From: Microbacterium sp. SD291
GTDB lineage: Bacteria; Actinomycetota; Actinomycetes; Actinomycetales; Microbacteriaceae
NCBI RefSeq assembly: GCF_017355365.1
Contig: NZ_JADIJR010000014.1
Span: forward strand, 1-64,000
Length of the DNA: 64,000 nucleotides
Reading direction: 5' to 3'
Made by a program: the position numbers and the translations under genes. The notes under the pieces were generated by a model, which ran no database searches, had not been told where the DNA came from, and worked only from the letters and a program-made list of their open reading frames with translations. This document shows positions 29,124-37,026 of the stretch, one piece after another. Positions within the stretch are counted from its first letter, which is position 1, and the number at the start of each line of letters is the position of its first letter.

Positions 29124-30320
29124 TCAGCGCCGCCCGGCGTGCAGCACGGTGCGGACGACGAGACCGGCCACGAGAGCCCAGAACGCGGCGCTGACGCCGA
29201 GGACGGCGATGCCGGATGCCGCGATCAGGAAGGTCACGACGGCGGGGAGCCGCTCGCCGGGGTCGTCGATCGCCTGCTGCACGGAGGAGCCGAACGCGGC
29301 GAACAGTGCGAGGCCGGCGACGGCCGGGATCACGGACGCGGGGGCGAGGACGACGAGCGCGGCGAACGCGGCGGAGAAGCCGCCGAGCACGAGGTACGAC
29401 ACCCCGGTCGAGACTCCGGCGACCCAGCGGCGCTTCGGATCGGGGTCGGCGTCGGGCGCGGCCGCGAGTGCGGCGCTGATCGCGGCGAGGTTGATCGCGT
29501 GCCCGCCGGCCGTCGCGCCGACGGCGGTGCCGATGCCGGTCACCAGCATCGCCGGCCGCCACGGCACCTCGTAGCCGAAGCTGCGCATGATCGCGATACC
29601 AGGCACGTTCTGCGACGCCATCGTGACGATGAACAGCGGCAGCGCGATGCCGACGGCCGCGCCGATCGTGAACGTGGGGGCGGTCAGCTCGACCTTCGGC
29701 AACAGGGACGCCGGATCGAACGGGGCGCCCTCGGTGAACAGGGAGGCGGCGATCACCACGGTCGCCGCGACGAACGCCAGCGGCACCGCCCAGCGAGGCG
29801 CGAGCCGCGCGAACACCAGCCAGGTCAGCACGACGGGCACGACACCCCACGGGTTGGCGACGAGCCCGGTGATCGGTGCGAGGCAGAGCGGCAGCAGGAC
29901 CCCGGCGAGCATCGCCTGCGCGATCGAGGGAGGGATGCGGGCGATCAGCGTGCCGAGCGCGGGCCACAGAGCCGTGAGCAGGATCAGCGCGGCGGTGAGG
30001 AGGAAGGCGCCCACCGCGGCCGGCCAGTCGCTGTCTCCCGCTGCGCTGGCGGCGCCGTCGACGATGCCGGTCGCCGCGAGCAGCGCCGCTCCGGGGGTCG
30101 ACCACGCGACCGTGATCGGCATCCGATATCGCCACGCGAGGACGATGCAGGCGAGTCCCATCGTGATGCTGACCGCGAGCAGGCCGCTCGCCGCCTGCGC
30201 AGGTGTGGCCCCGACGGCGGTGAGCCCGGTGAGCACGACCGCGAAGGCGCTCGTGAATCCGACCAGCGCCGTGACGACGCCCGCCATGATCGGGCGGGAC
30301 AGTGGTGCGGCCTCTGGCAT
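29124..30320 (-). CDS. BenE-family benzoate/H+ symporter-like transporter
   Basis: A 398-residue membrane protein with about 12 hydrophobic segments and the BenE pattern: GFTSAFAVVLTGLTAVGATPAQA near the start, ITVAWSTPGAALLAATG near 70, IPPSIAQAMLAGVLLPLCL and GGHAINLAAISAAL. No benzoate catabolism genes are nearby, so the true substrate is open. It lies between the response regulator and the ABC exporter on the same strand, but has its own leaderless-type start (TAGCCT, seven bases, ATG). Confidence 0.85.
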   Translation of the reverse strand: MPEAAPLSRPIMAGVVTALVGFTSAFAVVLTGLTAVGATPAQAASGLLAVSITMGLACIVLAWRYRMPITVAWSTPGAALLAATGIVDGAASAAGDSDWPAAVGAFLLTAALILLTALWPALGTLIARIPPSIAQAMLAGVLLPLCLAPITGLVANPWGVVPVVLTWLVFARLAPRWAVPLAFVAATVVIAASLFTEGAPFDPASLLPKVELTAPTFTIGAAVGIALPLFIVTMASQNVPGIAIMRSFGYEVPWRPAMLVTGIGTAVGATAGGHAINLAAISAALAAAPDADPDPKRRWVAGVSTGVSYLVLGGFSAAFAALVVLAPASVIPAVAGLALFAAFGSSVQQAIDDPGERLPAVVTFLIAASGIAVLGVSAAFWALVAGLVVRTVLHAGRR

Positions 30321-30337
30321 GCTTCCGAGGCTAGCGG

Positions 30338-31066
30338 TCAGCTTCGGGCGAGGCCCATCCGGTGCGCGATCACGACCGCCTGCACCCGGTCGCGCGCGCC
30401 GAGCTTCTGCAGGATCCGCGAGACATGGGTCTTCACCGTGGCCTCGCCGATGAAGAGGGCGCTCGCGATCTCGGCGTTGCTGCGGGCGTCGGAGAGGAGC
30501 TCGAGCACCTCGGCCTCGCGGTCGGTGAGCGGCTCCGCGAGTGTTCCGGTCGCAGTTCGCGACAGTGCCGCCGGGGTCGCACCGGCAGGAACTGCGACCG
30601 GAGCGGCGGTTGCGGCAGGCGCAGGGGTGGATGCCGCGGCGAACCGCGCCAGCACGCGCCGGGTGACCTCGGGCGCGAGCATCCCGTCACCTGCCGCGAG
30701 TGCCCGGACGGCGGCGATGAGGTCATCGGCGCCGGCGTTCTTCAGCAGGAAGCCGCTCGCCCCGGCATCCAGCGCCTGGTGCAGGTAGTCGTCGCGATCG
30801 AACGTCGTGATGATCGCGATGGCCGCCTCGATCGACGGGTCGGCCACGATGAGCCTGGTCGCCTCGATGCCGTCCATGTCGGGCATCTGCACGTCCATCG
30901 TGATGACGTCGGGGCGGAGGGCGGATGCCATCGCCACGGCATCCGCGCCGGTGGCCGCCTCGCCGACCACCGTGATGTCGGGCTGGGTGCTGAGGATCGT
31001 GCGGAAGCCGGCGCGAAGCATCGCGTGGTCGTCGACGAGGAGCACCCGGATCTGTCCGACGGTCAT
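30338..31066 (-). CDS. NarL/LuxR-family response regulator
   Basis: A 242-residue response regulator. The receiver domain has VDDHAMLRAG and the phosphoacceptor Asp58 in VITMDVQMPDMDG; the LuxR-type DNA-binding domain is at about 175-240 (LTDREAEVLELLSDARSNAEIA). The two are joined by an unusually long Ala/Pro-rich linker (about 145-172). The start at ATG 31066 overlaps the kinase stop (ATGA). I infer that it binds the element shared by the promoters at 29063 and 32410 and controls the ABC exporter and itself. Confidence 0.93.
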   Translation of the reverse strand: MTVGQIRVLLVDDHAMLRAGFRTILSTQPDITVVGEAATGADAVAMASALRPDVITMDVQMPDMDGIEATRLIVADPSIEAAIAIITTFDRDDYLHQALDAGASGFLLKNAGADDLIAAVRALAAGDGMLAPEVTRRVLARFAAASTPAPAATAAPVAVPAGATPAALSRTATGTLAEPLTDREAEVLELLSDARSNAEIASALFIGEATVKTHVSRILQKLGARDRVQAVVIAHRMGLARS

Positions 31067-32379
31067 CGCGTGGCGCTCCTCTCGGGCGCTGATTCCTCGG
31101 GAGCTGTTCTCAGCGCTGCCCTCCCCGGCAGCGGCACCCTGGCGCGCACACGGAGCCCGCCCTGCGGCCTCGGCGTCACCTCGAGCGTGCCGCCGGACGC
31201 CGCGGCCCGCTCGCGCATGCCGAGCTGTCCGAGTCCTGGGCGGAACTGGGTGACGGACCGGCCGGTGTTCACCACTTCGAGCTCGACCCCCTGTTCGTCG
31301 TAGCGGACGCGCACGTCGGCGGTCGCGCCCTCTCCGGCATGGCGGCGGGCGTTCGTGAGCGACTCCTGCGCGATCCGGTACAGGTTCACGGCCACGAGGG
31401 TCGGCACCGGCACGGGGTCGCCGACGACCGCGAAGGCGGTGGGCAGGCCGGCCTCGGTCGACGCGCCGGCCAGGACCGCGATGTCTTCGAGTGTCACCGT
31501 CGACCCGGCATCCGTGGTTCCTGCCCGACCGGAGACAGCCGAAGGATCGCCGCCGGGCGTGCGCAGGGTCTCGAGGAGCTGGCGGAGCTCGTGGATCGCG
31601 TCGCGAGCAGACCCCTCGATGCCGGTGAGGATGCGCTTGGAGTGCTCCGGATCCTGATCGAGCACCATCCGCGCGGCTCCCGCCTGCACGCCCATCACCG
31701 ACACGTGGTGGGCGACGACGTCGTGCAGCTCGCGGGCGATGCGCACGCGATCGAGGGCCACGGCCTGCGCCGCCGTCACCTCGCGCTCGCGCTCGAGCTC
31801 GATCGTGCGCTGCTCGAGCACCTCGCGCTCCTGGGCGGCGTGCCATGAGCGCTCGCCGAAGTAGTAGGCGCCGCCGAAGTAGAGGATGTTCAGCATGATC
31901 TGGATCAGCATGAACGCCACGTACGGCGAGAAGGCGCCGGCCGCGACATCCGCCTTGTCGGCCTCGGCGATCGCGTCGCGGTACATCGTGATGACGAGCC
32001 AGATGAACATGCCGACGATGATGCCGACGCGCACGATCAGGGCGCGGCGGCGGTCGTTCATCCACGCGCCGACCGTGTACAGGCTCACGAACATCGCGAT
32101 GTTGCCCACGTAGATCTCGGGGACTCGGATCGTCACGGCCGTGAAGTAGGCGAGCGCCGTGATGACCGCGACGATGCCCGGCCACCGGCGGCGCCCGGCC
32201 AGAGGCACCGTGACGAACACCGCGTAGACCAGGGCGGTCCACAGCTCCGCCTGGTCCTCTCCGTACACCTCGGCGATCGACGACAGCGCCGCGCTGAGCA
32301 CGGCGCCGATGAACATCACGCCCGCGAGCACGAGGTCGCTGCGGAGCTCGCGCCGGGTGGGCGTGCGGAGGGACGGCAT
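31063..32379 (-). CDS. NarL-type sensor histidine kinase
   Basis: A 438-residue kinase: five or so transmembrane segments (residues 15-175), a coiled coil (about 180-215), a HisKA_3 dimerisation domain with His219 in IARELHDVVAHHVS, and a HATPase_c domain ending near 425 (LGQLGMRERAAASGG). There is no large extracellular domain, which suggests sensing in or near the membrane, as in LiaS/DesK-like kinases. Promoter: TACGGT six bases before the ATG, with the shared 23-base element upstream. Confidence 0.92.
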   Translation of the reverse strand: MPSLRTPTRRELRSDLVLAGVMFIGAVLSAALSSIAEVYGEDQAELWTALVYAVFVTVPLAGRRRWPGIVAVITALAYFTAVTIRVPEIYVGNIAMFVSLYTVGAWMNDRRRALIVRVGIIVGMFIWLVITMYRDAIAEADKADVAAGAFSPYVAFMLIQIMLNILYFGGAYYFGERSWHAAQEREVLEQRTIELEREREVTAAQAVALDRVRIARELHDVVAHHVSVMGVQAGAARMVLDQDPEHSKRILTGIEGSARDAIHELRQLLETLRTPGGDPSAVSGRAGTTDAGSTVTLEDIAVLAGASTEAGLPTAFAVVGDPVPVPTLVAVNLYRIAQESLTNARRHAGEGATADVRVRYDEQGVELEVVNTGRSVTQFRPGLGQLGMRERAAASGGTLEVTPRPQGGLRVRARVPLPGRAALRTAPEESAPERSATR

Positions 32380-32385
32380 CTCTCC

Positions 32386-32432
32386 ACCGTACGGGGGAGC
32401 GGATGCCGCGGCATCCCCCTCGAGGCGGATCG
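32386..32432 (-). promoter_or_regulatory. Leaderless promoter and response-regulator-type element of the kinase operon
   Basis: The minus-strand -10 TACGGT is at 32386-32391. An 18-base gap separates it from the element at 32410-32432, which matches the exporter element at 29063-29085 in 19 of 23 positions. The perfect palindrome GGATGCCGCGGCATCC at 32401-32416 overlaps its edge. Confidence 0.65.
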
Positions 32433-32473
32433 ACGCAGGACGGAGGATCCGGGGGCCCCTGCGAGAATCAACC

Positions 32474-33634
32474 GTGACCTCCGCAGCGCGCCCCCGCCTC
32501 GCTCCGCTCTACCTTGCCGGCTTCACGACCGCGTTCGGTGCCCACGGCATCGCCGCGGCTCTCGGCGCCGAGACCGAGGACATCGGCTGGACGCTGCTCG
32601 CCTTCGGGCTCACCCTCGCGCTCTACGACCTGGCCGAGGTGCTGCTCAAGCCGTTCTTCGGCGCGCTCAGCGACCGGATCGGCGTGCGCCCGGTGATCAT
32701 CGGCGGGCTGCTCGCGTTCTCGGCGTTCTCGGTCGTCGGCGCAGTCGTGCCCGGGATGCTCGGACTCGTCATCGGCCGGTTCGGTCAGGGGGCGGCGGCA
32801 TCCGCCTTCTCGCCGTCGTCGTCGGCGGCCGTCGCTCGGCTCACCGACGACTCGACCCGCGGGCGCTACTTCGGCCGCTACGGCTCGTGGAAGAGCCTCG
32901 GCTACGCGCTCGGGCCGATGCTGGGGGCCGTGCTGGTGGTCTGGGGAGGGATGCCGGCGCTGTTCTGGGCGCTCGCCGCGCTCGGCCTCGGGGCTGCGGC
33001 CTGGGTCGCATTCGCGGTCCCTGCCGTCCCGGTGCTGCCGCGCAAGCGGGTGACGCTGCTCGATCTCGGCCGCGAGCTTGTCACGCCGGGCTTCCTGGTG
33101 CCGACGCTGGTGCTCGCGGCGACCACCGGCGCGCTCGCGGTCGCGGTCGGCTTCCTGCCGCTTCTCGGCAGGCAGCTCGGCATCGGGATCGTCGGCAGCA
33201 TGGCGATCGTGACCGTGCTCGCCGTGGTCTCGAGTATCGTGCAGCCGCTCGTCGGGTCCTGGCACGACCGCGGCCGGCTCTCGGTGCGCGCCGGCGCCGT
33301 CGGCGGTCTGGCGCTGATCGCCCTCGGCATCGCACTCACCGCCGCGGCGCCGCATCCGGTGGCGCTCGTCGCGACCGCCGCGCTCGTCGGGGCGGGCGTC
33401 GGCATGGCGACGCCGGTCGCATTCGCGCATCTCGCGGCGACGACGCCGCCAGAGCGCATGGGCCGGACGATGGGAAGCGCCGAGCTCGGCAGGGAGCTGG
33501 GGGATGCCGGAGGGCCGCTGGTCGCGGGCGCCGTGGCGACGGCATCCGTCCCCGGGATCGGCCTGGGGGTCGTGGCCGCGCTCACGGCCGGAGCGGGCGT
33601 GCTGGCCCTGCTGGGGCTGCGCCGAACTTCCTGA
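32474..33634 (+). CDS. MFS transporter
   Basis: A 386-residue major facilitator with about 12 hydrophobic segments. The loop-2/3 signature is visible as KPFFGALSDRIGVRPV. GTG 32474 is taken as start because the conserved region begins a few residues later (LAPLYLAGFTTAFGAHG); upstream sequence overlaps the divergent kinase promoter. There is no clear ribosome site, so it may be leaderless. It is probably a drug or sugar exporter; no substrate can be given. Confidence 0.85.
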   Translation: MTSAARPRLAPLYLAGFTTAFGAHGIAAALGAETEDIGWTLLAFGLTLALYDLAEVLLKPFFGALSDRIGVRPVIIGGLLAFSAFSVVGAVVPGMLGLVIGRFGQGAAASAFSPSSSAAVARLTDDSTRGRYFGRYGSWKSLGYALGPMLGAVLVVWGGMPALFWALAALGLGAAAWVAFAVPAVPVLPRKRVTLLDLGRELVTPGFLVPTLVLAATTGALAVAVGFLPLLGRQLGIGIVGSMAIVTVLAVVSSIVQPLVGSWHDRGRLSVRAGAVGGLALIALGIALTAAAPHPVALVATAALVGAGVGMATPVAFAHLAATTPPERMGRTMGSAELGRELGDAGGPLVAGAVATASVPGIGLGVVAALTAGAGVLALLGLRRTS

Positions 33635-33642
33635 AGTTGCTA

Positions 33643-33669
33643 TTGACAAGCTCGCTTGCTTTTTGCAAG
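33643..33669 (+). promoter_or_regulatory. Promoter -35 and HxlR-type operator of the VOC operon
   Basis: TTGACA at 33643-33648 is followed by the dyad CTTGC-TTTTT-GCAAG at 33655-33669, which lies where polymerase would bind. The -10 is less clear (AAGTAT at 33667-33672 is possible). The HxlR regulator encoded in the operon is the natural candidate to bind the dyad. Confidence 0.6.
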
Positions 33670-33673
33670 TATG

Positions 33674-33702
33674 CTTCCACAGGCTCAGCGACCCAGCCGG
33701 GA
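33674..33702 (+). repeat. Dispersed repeat unit in the leader of the VOC operon
   Basis: CTTCCACAGGCTCAGCGACC and the following CAGCCGGGA match the repeat at 47671 almost base for base. It lies between the promoter and the start codon of the VOC gene, so it is carried in the 5' untranslated region. Confidence 0.65.
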
Positions 33703-33727
33703 CTGATCGCCACGAGAGGGAGCAAGC

Positions 33728-34168
33728 ATGTCCACCAAGGTCTTCGTCAACCTTCCGACCACCGACCTCGAGCGCGCCAAGGCGTTCTACACGGCGCTCG
33801 GCTGCGAGATCAACCCGCTGTTCACCGACGAGAACGCCGCCTGCATCGTGTGGAGCGACGACATCTACTTCATGGTGCTCAAGCGCGAGTTCTTCGCCAC
33901 GTTCACCGACAAGCCGATCGCCGACCCGAACGAGGTCTGCCAGGTCTCCGTGTCGTTCGCGCAGGACACGCGCGAAGACGTCGACGCGCTCGCCGGCAAG
34001 GCCCTGGCGGCCGGCGGCTCCGAGCCCAAGCCCGCACAGGACTACGGCTTCATGTACTCGCGCGACATCGACGACCCCGACGGCAACTCGCTGGGCTTCC
34101 TCTACATGACCCCCGAAGCCGCGGAGAACGGCCCGGATCACGTGGCGGAGCAGGGCGCAGCGTCCTGA
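33728..34168 (+). CDS. VOC-family (glyoxalase/bleomycin-resistance-like) protein
   Basis: A 146-residue VOC protein with two beta-alpha-beta-beta-beta units: KVFVNLPTTDLERAKAFYTALG at the start and YSRDIDDPDGNSLGFLYM at the end. The DPDGN segment and its following residues are usual for the second unit. GAGGGAG stands before the ATG. It is first in an operon with an HxlR regulator (one base between the genes) and a RibD/DHFR-like reductase. Such operons often respond to electrophiles, but the substrate is unknown. Confidence 0.88.
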   Translation: MSTKVFVNLPTTDLERAKAFYTALGCEINPLFTDENAACIVWSDDIYFMVLKREFFATFTDKPIADPNEVCQVSVSFAQDTREDVDALAGKALAAGGSEPKPAQDYGFMYSRDIDDPDGNSLGFLYMTPEAAENGPDHVAEQGAAS

Positions 34169-34169
34169 C

Positions 34170-34862
34170 ATGGCGGCGCGCAGCTACGGCCAGTACTGCG
34201 GTGTGACGACGGCCGTCGAGCTGATCGGGGAGCGGTGGGCTCTGCTCATCATCCGCGATCTGCTCGTCGGGCCCCGTCGGTACACCGACCTCAAGCAGGG
34301 CCTGCCGCGCATCCCCACCAACATCCTGTCCACGCGCCTGAAGGAGCTGCAGCAGGGCGGGGTGGTGCGACGGGTCCCGCTGCACAACTGCGGCCTCGTG
34401 TACGAGCTCACCCCATACGGGCGGGCGCTCGAGCCGGTGATCCTGGAGCTCGGGCGCTGGGGTTTCCAGACGATGGGCGACCCCTCGCCGGATGACGTGG
34501 TCACCGCGGATTCGCTCACGATGGCGCTGCGCACGGCGTTCCAGACGGATGCCGCCGCGGATGCCGAGTACGAGCTGCACGTCGGCGACGTGGCGCTGCG
34601 CGCTTCGGTGCGGGGCGGCATCCTGTCGGTGGCTCAGCTTGCGCCGCCGGCTCCGCCCGTCGGCGGACGGGTTCCTGCCGGGGAACCGGATGCCGTGATC
34701 GTCGCCGGCCCCGGCATCCGTCGCCTGATCGTCGGCGAGATCACGCCGGCCGAGGCGATCGAGCAGGACGTCCTCGCCGTGGTGCGCGGCGAGCTCGCCC
34801 ACCTGGAATCCTTCGCCGCGACCTTCCACATCGCACCGCTCGCCGCACCACTGACTGTGTAA
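34170..34862 (+). CDS. HxlR-family regulator with C-terminal sterol-carrier-like domain
   Basis: A 230-residue protein. Residues 1-105 are an HxlR winged helix with the typical early Cys (SYGQYCGVTTAVELIGERWALL) and LVGPRRYTDLKQGLPRIPTNILS. The remaining 120 residues look like the SCP2-like domain often fused to such regulators in actinobacteria. A conserved N-terminal Cys is the redox or electrophile sensor in several HxlR proteins (family knowledge). It probably represses its own operon through the dyad at 33655. Confidence 0.88.
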   Translation: MAARSYGQYCGVTTAVELIGERWALLIIRDLLVGPRRYTDLKQGLPRIPTNILSTRLKELQQGGVVRRVPLHNCGLVYELTPYGRALEPVILELGRWGFQTMGDPSPDDVVTADSLTMALRTAFQTDAAADAEYELHVGDVALRASVRGGILSVAQLAPPAPPVGGRVPAGEPDAVIVAGPGIRRLIVGEITPAEAIEQDVLAVVRGELAHLESFAATFHIAPLAAPLTV

Positions 34863-34872
34863 GGAGAAGATC

Positions 34873-35499
34873 ATGACCGGTCGCATCCTGATCGACCTGT
34901 TCACCACCCTCGACGGCGTCGCGCAGGGGCCCGGCGGCACCGATGAGGACACCTCCGGCGGCTTCCGCTTCAGCGGCTGGCAGGCCGGCCACCCGTCGTC
35001 GGGTGTCGGCGAGGCGGTGATGGCGGGGATGCAGCGGCTCGATGCGCTGCTGCTCGGCCGCCGCACGTACGACATCTTCGCCGGCTACTGGCCGCAGCAC
35101 ACCGAGGGGCCGTCCGGCGAGATCGGCCGCCTGTTCAACCGGGTGCCCAAGTACGTCGCGTCCCGTGACCCCCGCATTCGGCTCGGCTGGGAGGGCTCTT
35201 CGCGGGTGGGGAAGAACCTCGTGGCCGAGGTGGCCGAGATGCGCGCGAAGCACCGTGAGGTGCACGTGATCGGCAGCATCGACTTCGTGCACACACTGCT
35301 CGCCGAGGGGCTCTTCGACGAGCTGAACCTCTGGGTCTACCCGATCCTGCTCGGCGCGGGCAAGAAGGTCTTCGACGATCACGCGATGCCGTCGGTGCTG
35401 ACGCTGCTCGACCCTCCGGTGACGGACGACGGCGGCGTGACACTCCTGCGGTACGGCCGGACGGACCGCGTGCCGGAGGTGGGCACGTTCGAGGATTGA
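34873..35499 (+). CDS. Dihydrofolate-reductase-family (RibD C-terminal domain) protein
   Basis: A 208-residue reductase-like protein with the RibD_C fold: ILIDLFTTLDGVAQGPGG, LLLGRRTYDIFAGYW near 56 and HVIGSIDFVHTLLAEGLFDELNLWVYPILLGAGKKVF near 130-165. AAGGAG precedes the ATG, 10 bases after the HxlR gene. Most members of this group have no assigned substrate. In this operon a role in reducing a reactive aldehyde, quinone or similar electrophile is possible. Confidence 0.87.
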   Translation: MTGRILIDLFTTLDGVAQGPGGTDEDTSGGFRFSGWQAGHPSSGVGEAVMAGMQRLDALLLGRRTYDIFAGYWPQHTEGPSGEIGRLFNRVPKYVASRDPRIRLGWEGSSRVGKNLVAEVAEMRAKHREVHVIGSIDFVHTLLAEGLFDELNLWVYPILLGAGKKVFDDHAMPSVLTLLDPPVTDDGGVTLLRYGRTDRVPEVGTFED

Positions 35500-35507
35500 T
35501 CTCGCGC

Positions 35508-35551
35508 GATCGCGCAGCATCCGCGCCATGATTGTCGGATGCTGCGCGATC
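35508..35551 (+). promoter_or_regulatory. Inverted repeat over the start codon of the cyclase gene
   Basis: Arms GATCGCGCAGCATCC (35508-35522) and GGATGCTGCGCGATC (35537-35551) pair perfectly over 15 bases with a 14-base loop. The ATG at 35539 lies in the second arm. If the RNA begins upstream, the start is buried; if transcription starts at the ATG (weak -10 CATGAT at 35527) it is free. Confidence 0.6.
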
Positions 35552-36171
35552 TGAGCCACCCGATCCGAAGCGGGATGACGGTGTACCCCGGCGACCCCGC
35601 CGTCTCGGTCGAGCCGGCGCTGACACTCGACGCTCATGGTGCCGCGGTCACCCGCCTCGGCCTCGGGTCGCACACCGGCACGCACGTCGACGCCCCGGCG
35701 CACACGATCCGCGGCGGGCGCACCCTCGCCGACGTCGCGCTGGATGAGCTCGTCGGCGAGGCGATCGTCCTTCGGGTCTCGAACGCAGAACCAGAACGCG
35801 CCATCGTCCTCGACGACCTCGCCCCTCCCGACACGGTGCCGCCGATCGTGATCGTCGAGACCGGCTGGGCGCGCTTCTTCGGCACGGAGCGTGCGCTGCG
35901 GCATCCGTTTCTCGCCCCCGACGCCGCCCGCGAACTCACGCGCCGCGGCATGCGGGTTCTCGCGGTCGACACCCTGAGTCCCGATCCGACGCCGGCCGAG
36001 GCATTCCCCGTGCACGAGATCGTGCTCGGCGGCGACGGGCTCATCGTCGAGAACCTCTACGGGCTCGACGGCCTCCCCACGAGGGTCCCCGTCGGGTTCT
36101 TCCCGCTGCGGCTCGAGGGCGACGGGGCGCCGGTCCGCGCAGTCGCCTTCCTCGACGACTCCGCGCGCTGA
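35539..36171 (+). CDS. Cyclase-family (kynurenine-formamidase-like) metal hydrolase
   Basis: A 210-residue member of the Cyclase family with the metal motif SHTGTHVDAPAHTI near residue 54 (HxGTHxDxPxH) and VIVETGWARFF near 105. It begins LRDLSHPIRSGMTVYPGDP, as expected. It is a stand-alone gene between the DHFR-like operon and a convergent HAD gene. It may be an arylformamidase or isatin hydrolase; no tryptophan catabolism genes are nearby, so the substrate is open. Confidence 0.87.
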   Translation: MLRDLSHPIRSGMTVYPGDPAVSVEPALTLDAHGAAVTRLGLGSHTGTHVDAPAHTIRGGRTLADVALDELVGEAIVLRVSNAEPERAIVLDDLAPPDTVPPIVIVETGWARFFGTERALRHPFLAPDAARELTRRGMRVLAVDTLSPDPTPAEAFPVHEIVLGGDGLIVENLYGLDGLPTRVPVGFFPLRLEGDGAPVRAVAFLDDSAR

Positions 36172-36176
36172 CGGGA

Positions 36177-36995
36177 TCAGCGCCGCCCGAGCAGCCGCTC
36201 GATCACGTGCGCGACGCCGTCGTCGTCGTTCGACGGGGCGATCTCGTCGGCGGCATCCTGCACGACGTCCTCGGCGCCTGCCATGGCGACCCCATGCCCG
36301 GCCCAGCGCAGCATCTCGACGTCGTTGAGCGCGTCGCCGAAGGCGACCACGTCGGCCCGCTCGACCTCGAGGTGCTCGCAGAGCCGCGCGAGGCCGGTCG
36401 CCTTGGTCACACCCTCGGCCATGACCTCGACGAACGGGGCACCGGAGAGCGTCGCCTCGAAGCCCGACAGCCCGAGATCGCGCAGCGTGTCGAACAGCAC
36501 CGACGGCGCGAGCTCCGGATGCCGGATCACGAGCTTGAGGCTCGGAGCCGCGAGCACGTGGTCGAGCTCGACCCCGCCCATCGTCCGCGGATCGCGCTTG
36601 TGGTCGGAGAGCTTCGAGAGCTCCGCGTAGCCGTGCTGGGCCACGAACGTCTCGCCGCCCTCGCGCACGCTCGCGAACAGCAGACCCGGAACGCTCGCGC
36701 GCAGCGCCTCGGCAAGCGTGCGGATCGTGTCGGCAGGGAGCTCCTCGGCGAACAGCATCCGCCCGTCACCCAGATGCGTCGCGTACGCGCCGTTGCCGCA
36801 CAGCGCCCAGTCGTCGAATCCCGCGTCGGCCGCGATCGCGCGCAGGCCGATCGGCTGGCGAGCCGTGACCGGCACGACGTGGACGCCGCGGGCACGTGCG
36901 GCGTCCAGCGCCCGGCGGGTGCGCGGGGACACGGCGGATGCCGAGTCGAGGAGAGTCCCGTCGAGGTCGGTCGCGATCAGCTGGACGGGATGCAT
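36177..36995 (-). CDS. Cof-type HAD phosphatase
   Basis: A 272-residue haloacid-dehalogenase-type phosphatase of the Cof subfamily. Motif I is DLDGTLLDS at residues 10-18, motif II VPVTAR near 41, and motifs III/IV are in TKATGLARLCEH and VVAFGDALNDVEML near 215. A C2B-type cap lies in between. Such enzymes dephosphorylate sugar phosphates or flavin and pyridoxal intermediates. There is no clear ribosome site before the ATG; the bases upstream are the dispersed repeat at 37001. Confidence 0.88.
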   Translation of the reverse strand: MHPVQLIATDLDGTLLDSASAVSPRTRRALDAARARGVHVVPVTARQPIGLRAIAADAGFDDWALCGNGAYATHLGDGRMLFAEELPADTIRTLAEALRASVPGLLFASVREGGETFVAQHGYAELSKLSDHKRDPRTMGGVELDHVLAAPSLKLVIRHPELAPSVLFDTLRDLGLSGFEATLSGAPFVEVMAEGVTKATGLARLCEHLEVERADVVAFGDALNDVEMLRWAGHGVAMAGAEDVVQDAADEIAPSNDDDGVAHVIERLLGRR

Positions 36996-37000
36996 CTGTC

Positions 37001-37026
37001 GGCTCCCTGAGCTTGTCGAAGGGTCA
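37001..37026 (-). repeat. Dispersed repeat unit between xthA and the HAD gene
   Basis: On the minus strand it reads CCCTTCGACAAGCTCAGGGA. Its first bases carry the stop codon of xthA (37024-37026), so the repeat begins exactly at the gene end. Confidence 0.7.

Noticed and set aside
31067..32242. Long upstream extension of the first response regulator
   Set aside because: It overlaps the histidine kinase in another frame; the receiver domain begins exactly at ATG 31066.
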